This document shows positions 63,838 to 64,000 of a stretch of DNA of 64,000 nucleotides, one piece after another. The notes under the pieces were generated by a model. That model made no database searches. It worked only from the letters and a program-made list of their open reading frames with translations, and was not told where the DNA came from. The stretch is from assembly GCA_964539825.1 (NCBI GenBank), contig CAZIKF010000007.1:68019-132018 (forward strand), given 5' to 3'. The DNA comes from CAZIKF01 sp964539825. Its GTDB lineage: Bacteria; Muiribacteriota; UBA6191. The stretch's first letter is position 1. Each line of letters begins with the position of its first letter. The position numbers were made by a program, and so were the translations under genes.

Positions 63838-63941
63838 AAAAGAGAAAAGACCCTCGAATGAGATTCGAGGGTCTTTACTTGGAAGATCCTGGTTTTCATA
63901 CTGGGCCACAGTCAAAAACTAGGAAACCTTAAAGAGAATCA
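63838..63941 (-). ncRNA. Predicted small RNA R3, same family as R1
   Basis: Minus-strand RNA of about 100 bases. Elements in order: GATTCTCTTT, GGTTTCCT, TTTTTGACTGTGGCCCAGT, AAAACCAGGATCTTCCAAGT, then a perfect 14-pair hairpin (AAAGACCCTCGAAT arms, 63846-63876) and T-rich tail. GACTGTGGCCCAGT matches the flagellin 15-mer complement with one mismatch. Promoter at 63948-63976. Confidence 0.55.
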
Positions 63942-63947
63942 CTATAG

Positions 63948-63976
63948 TTATCGGAAGAATGAAAGAAGAACATTAA
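63948..63976 (-). promoter_or_regulatory. Sigma-28-like promoter of sRNA R3
   Basis: On the minus strand TTAATG (63976-63971), 15 bases, TCCGATAA (63955-63948). Same spacing and -10 as R1. Confidence 0.6.
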
Positions 63977-64000
63977 TTTTTCTTAGATTTACCTTTTGTC

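Overview
The window reads as a chromosomal scaffold of a flagellated, Gram-negative bacterium with mid-range GC. Evidence for the envelope type is an outer-membrane barrel-like protein ending in Phe, many Sec signal peptides and the lipid and peptidoglycan genes plsY, gpsA and murJ. Many genes start with GTG or TTG and are coupled by ATGA, TAATG or TGATG overlaps. I cannot place it to phylum with confidence; the gene content would fit a deltaproteobacterial-type lineage, but that is a guess. The scaffold is a draft assembly: 100 Ns at 27757-27856 are flanked by the same 55 bases on both sides.

Layout. 1-2439 (-) is the first 813 codons of a large flagellin that runs off the left edge. 2968-18072 (+) encodes a giant secreted protein of about 5,030 residues with 43 repeats of about 91 residues and a CFI-box C-terminus. 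18.2-21.7 kb holds a small protein, a ferredoxin-like/FAD-oxidase pair and an HNH endonuclease gene broken by a one-base frameshift. 21.9-24.6 kb encodes a secreted protein with a short collagen-like stretch and a beta-propeller. 25-33 kb holds rocD, a Nudix gene, a metal-chelation-type protein, the barrel protein, a spore-photoproduct-lyase-like radical SAM cluster and an ATP-grasp protein. 33-44 kb is housekeeping: an M20 peptidase, then on the minus strand a compact operon gshA-type ligase, der, plsY, gpsA, NHL/TPR protein, murJ, followed by a bifunctional rel. 44-53 kb is a surface-modification cluster: three sulfotransferase-like genes, two tandem GT41 (HMW1C-like) glycosyltransferases, a B12-type radical SAM enzyme and a C-methyltransferase. 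54-55 kb encodes a secreted EEP-fold hydrolase. 55.2-64 kb holds two 904-residue flagellins that are identical over 2,549 bases, each behind a leader of about 600 bases.

The most unusual region is the flagellin control DNA. Both right-hand flagellin genes have a sigma-28-like promoter (TAAGG, 15 bases, GYCGATAR) followed by a long structured leader. Each leader carries two copies of a module made of AACTGGCCCACAGTC, a hairpin with GGA in its loop, and an AAGGAG Shine-Dalgarno site; the upstream copy drives a short open frame. Three predicted small RNAs with terminators carry the reverse complement of that 15-mer and a conserved AUCUUCC that can pair with the flagellin Shine-Dalgarno sites. 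Two of them have the same sigma-28-like promoter as the flagellins. I propose a flagellin control circuit of sRNA plus CsrA-type hairpins; the sequence elements are seen, the function is inference.

The 44-53 kb cluster may decorate surface proteins. HMW1C-type enzymes modify Asn in N-X-S/T sequons, and the giant repeat protein has an N-W/F/L-S sequon at the same place in 31 of its 43 repeats by my count.
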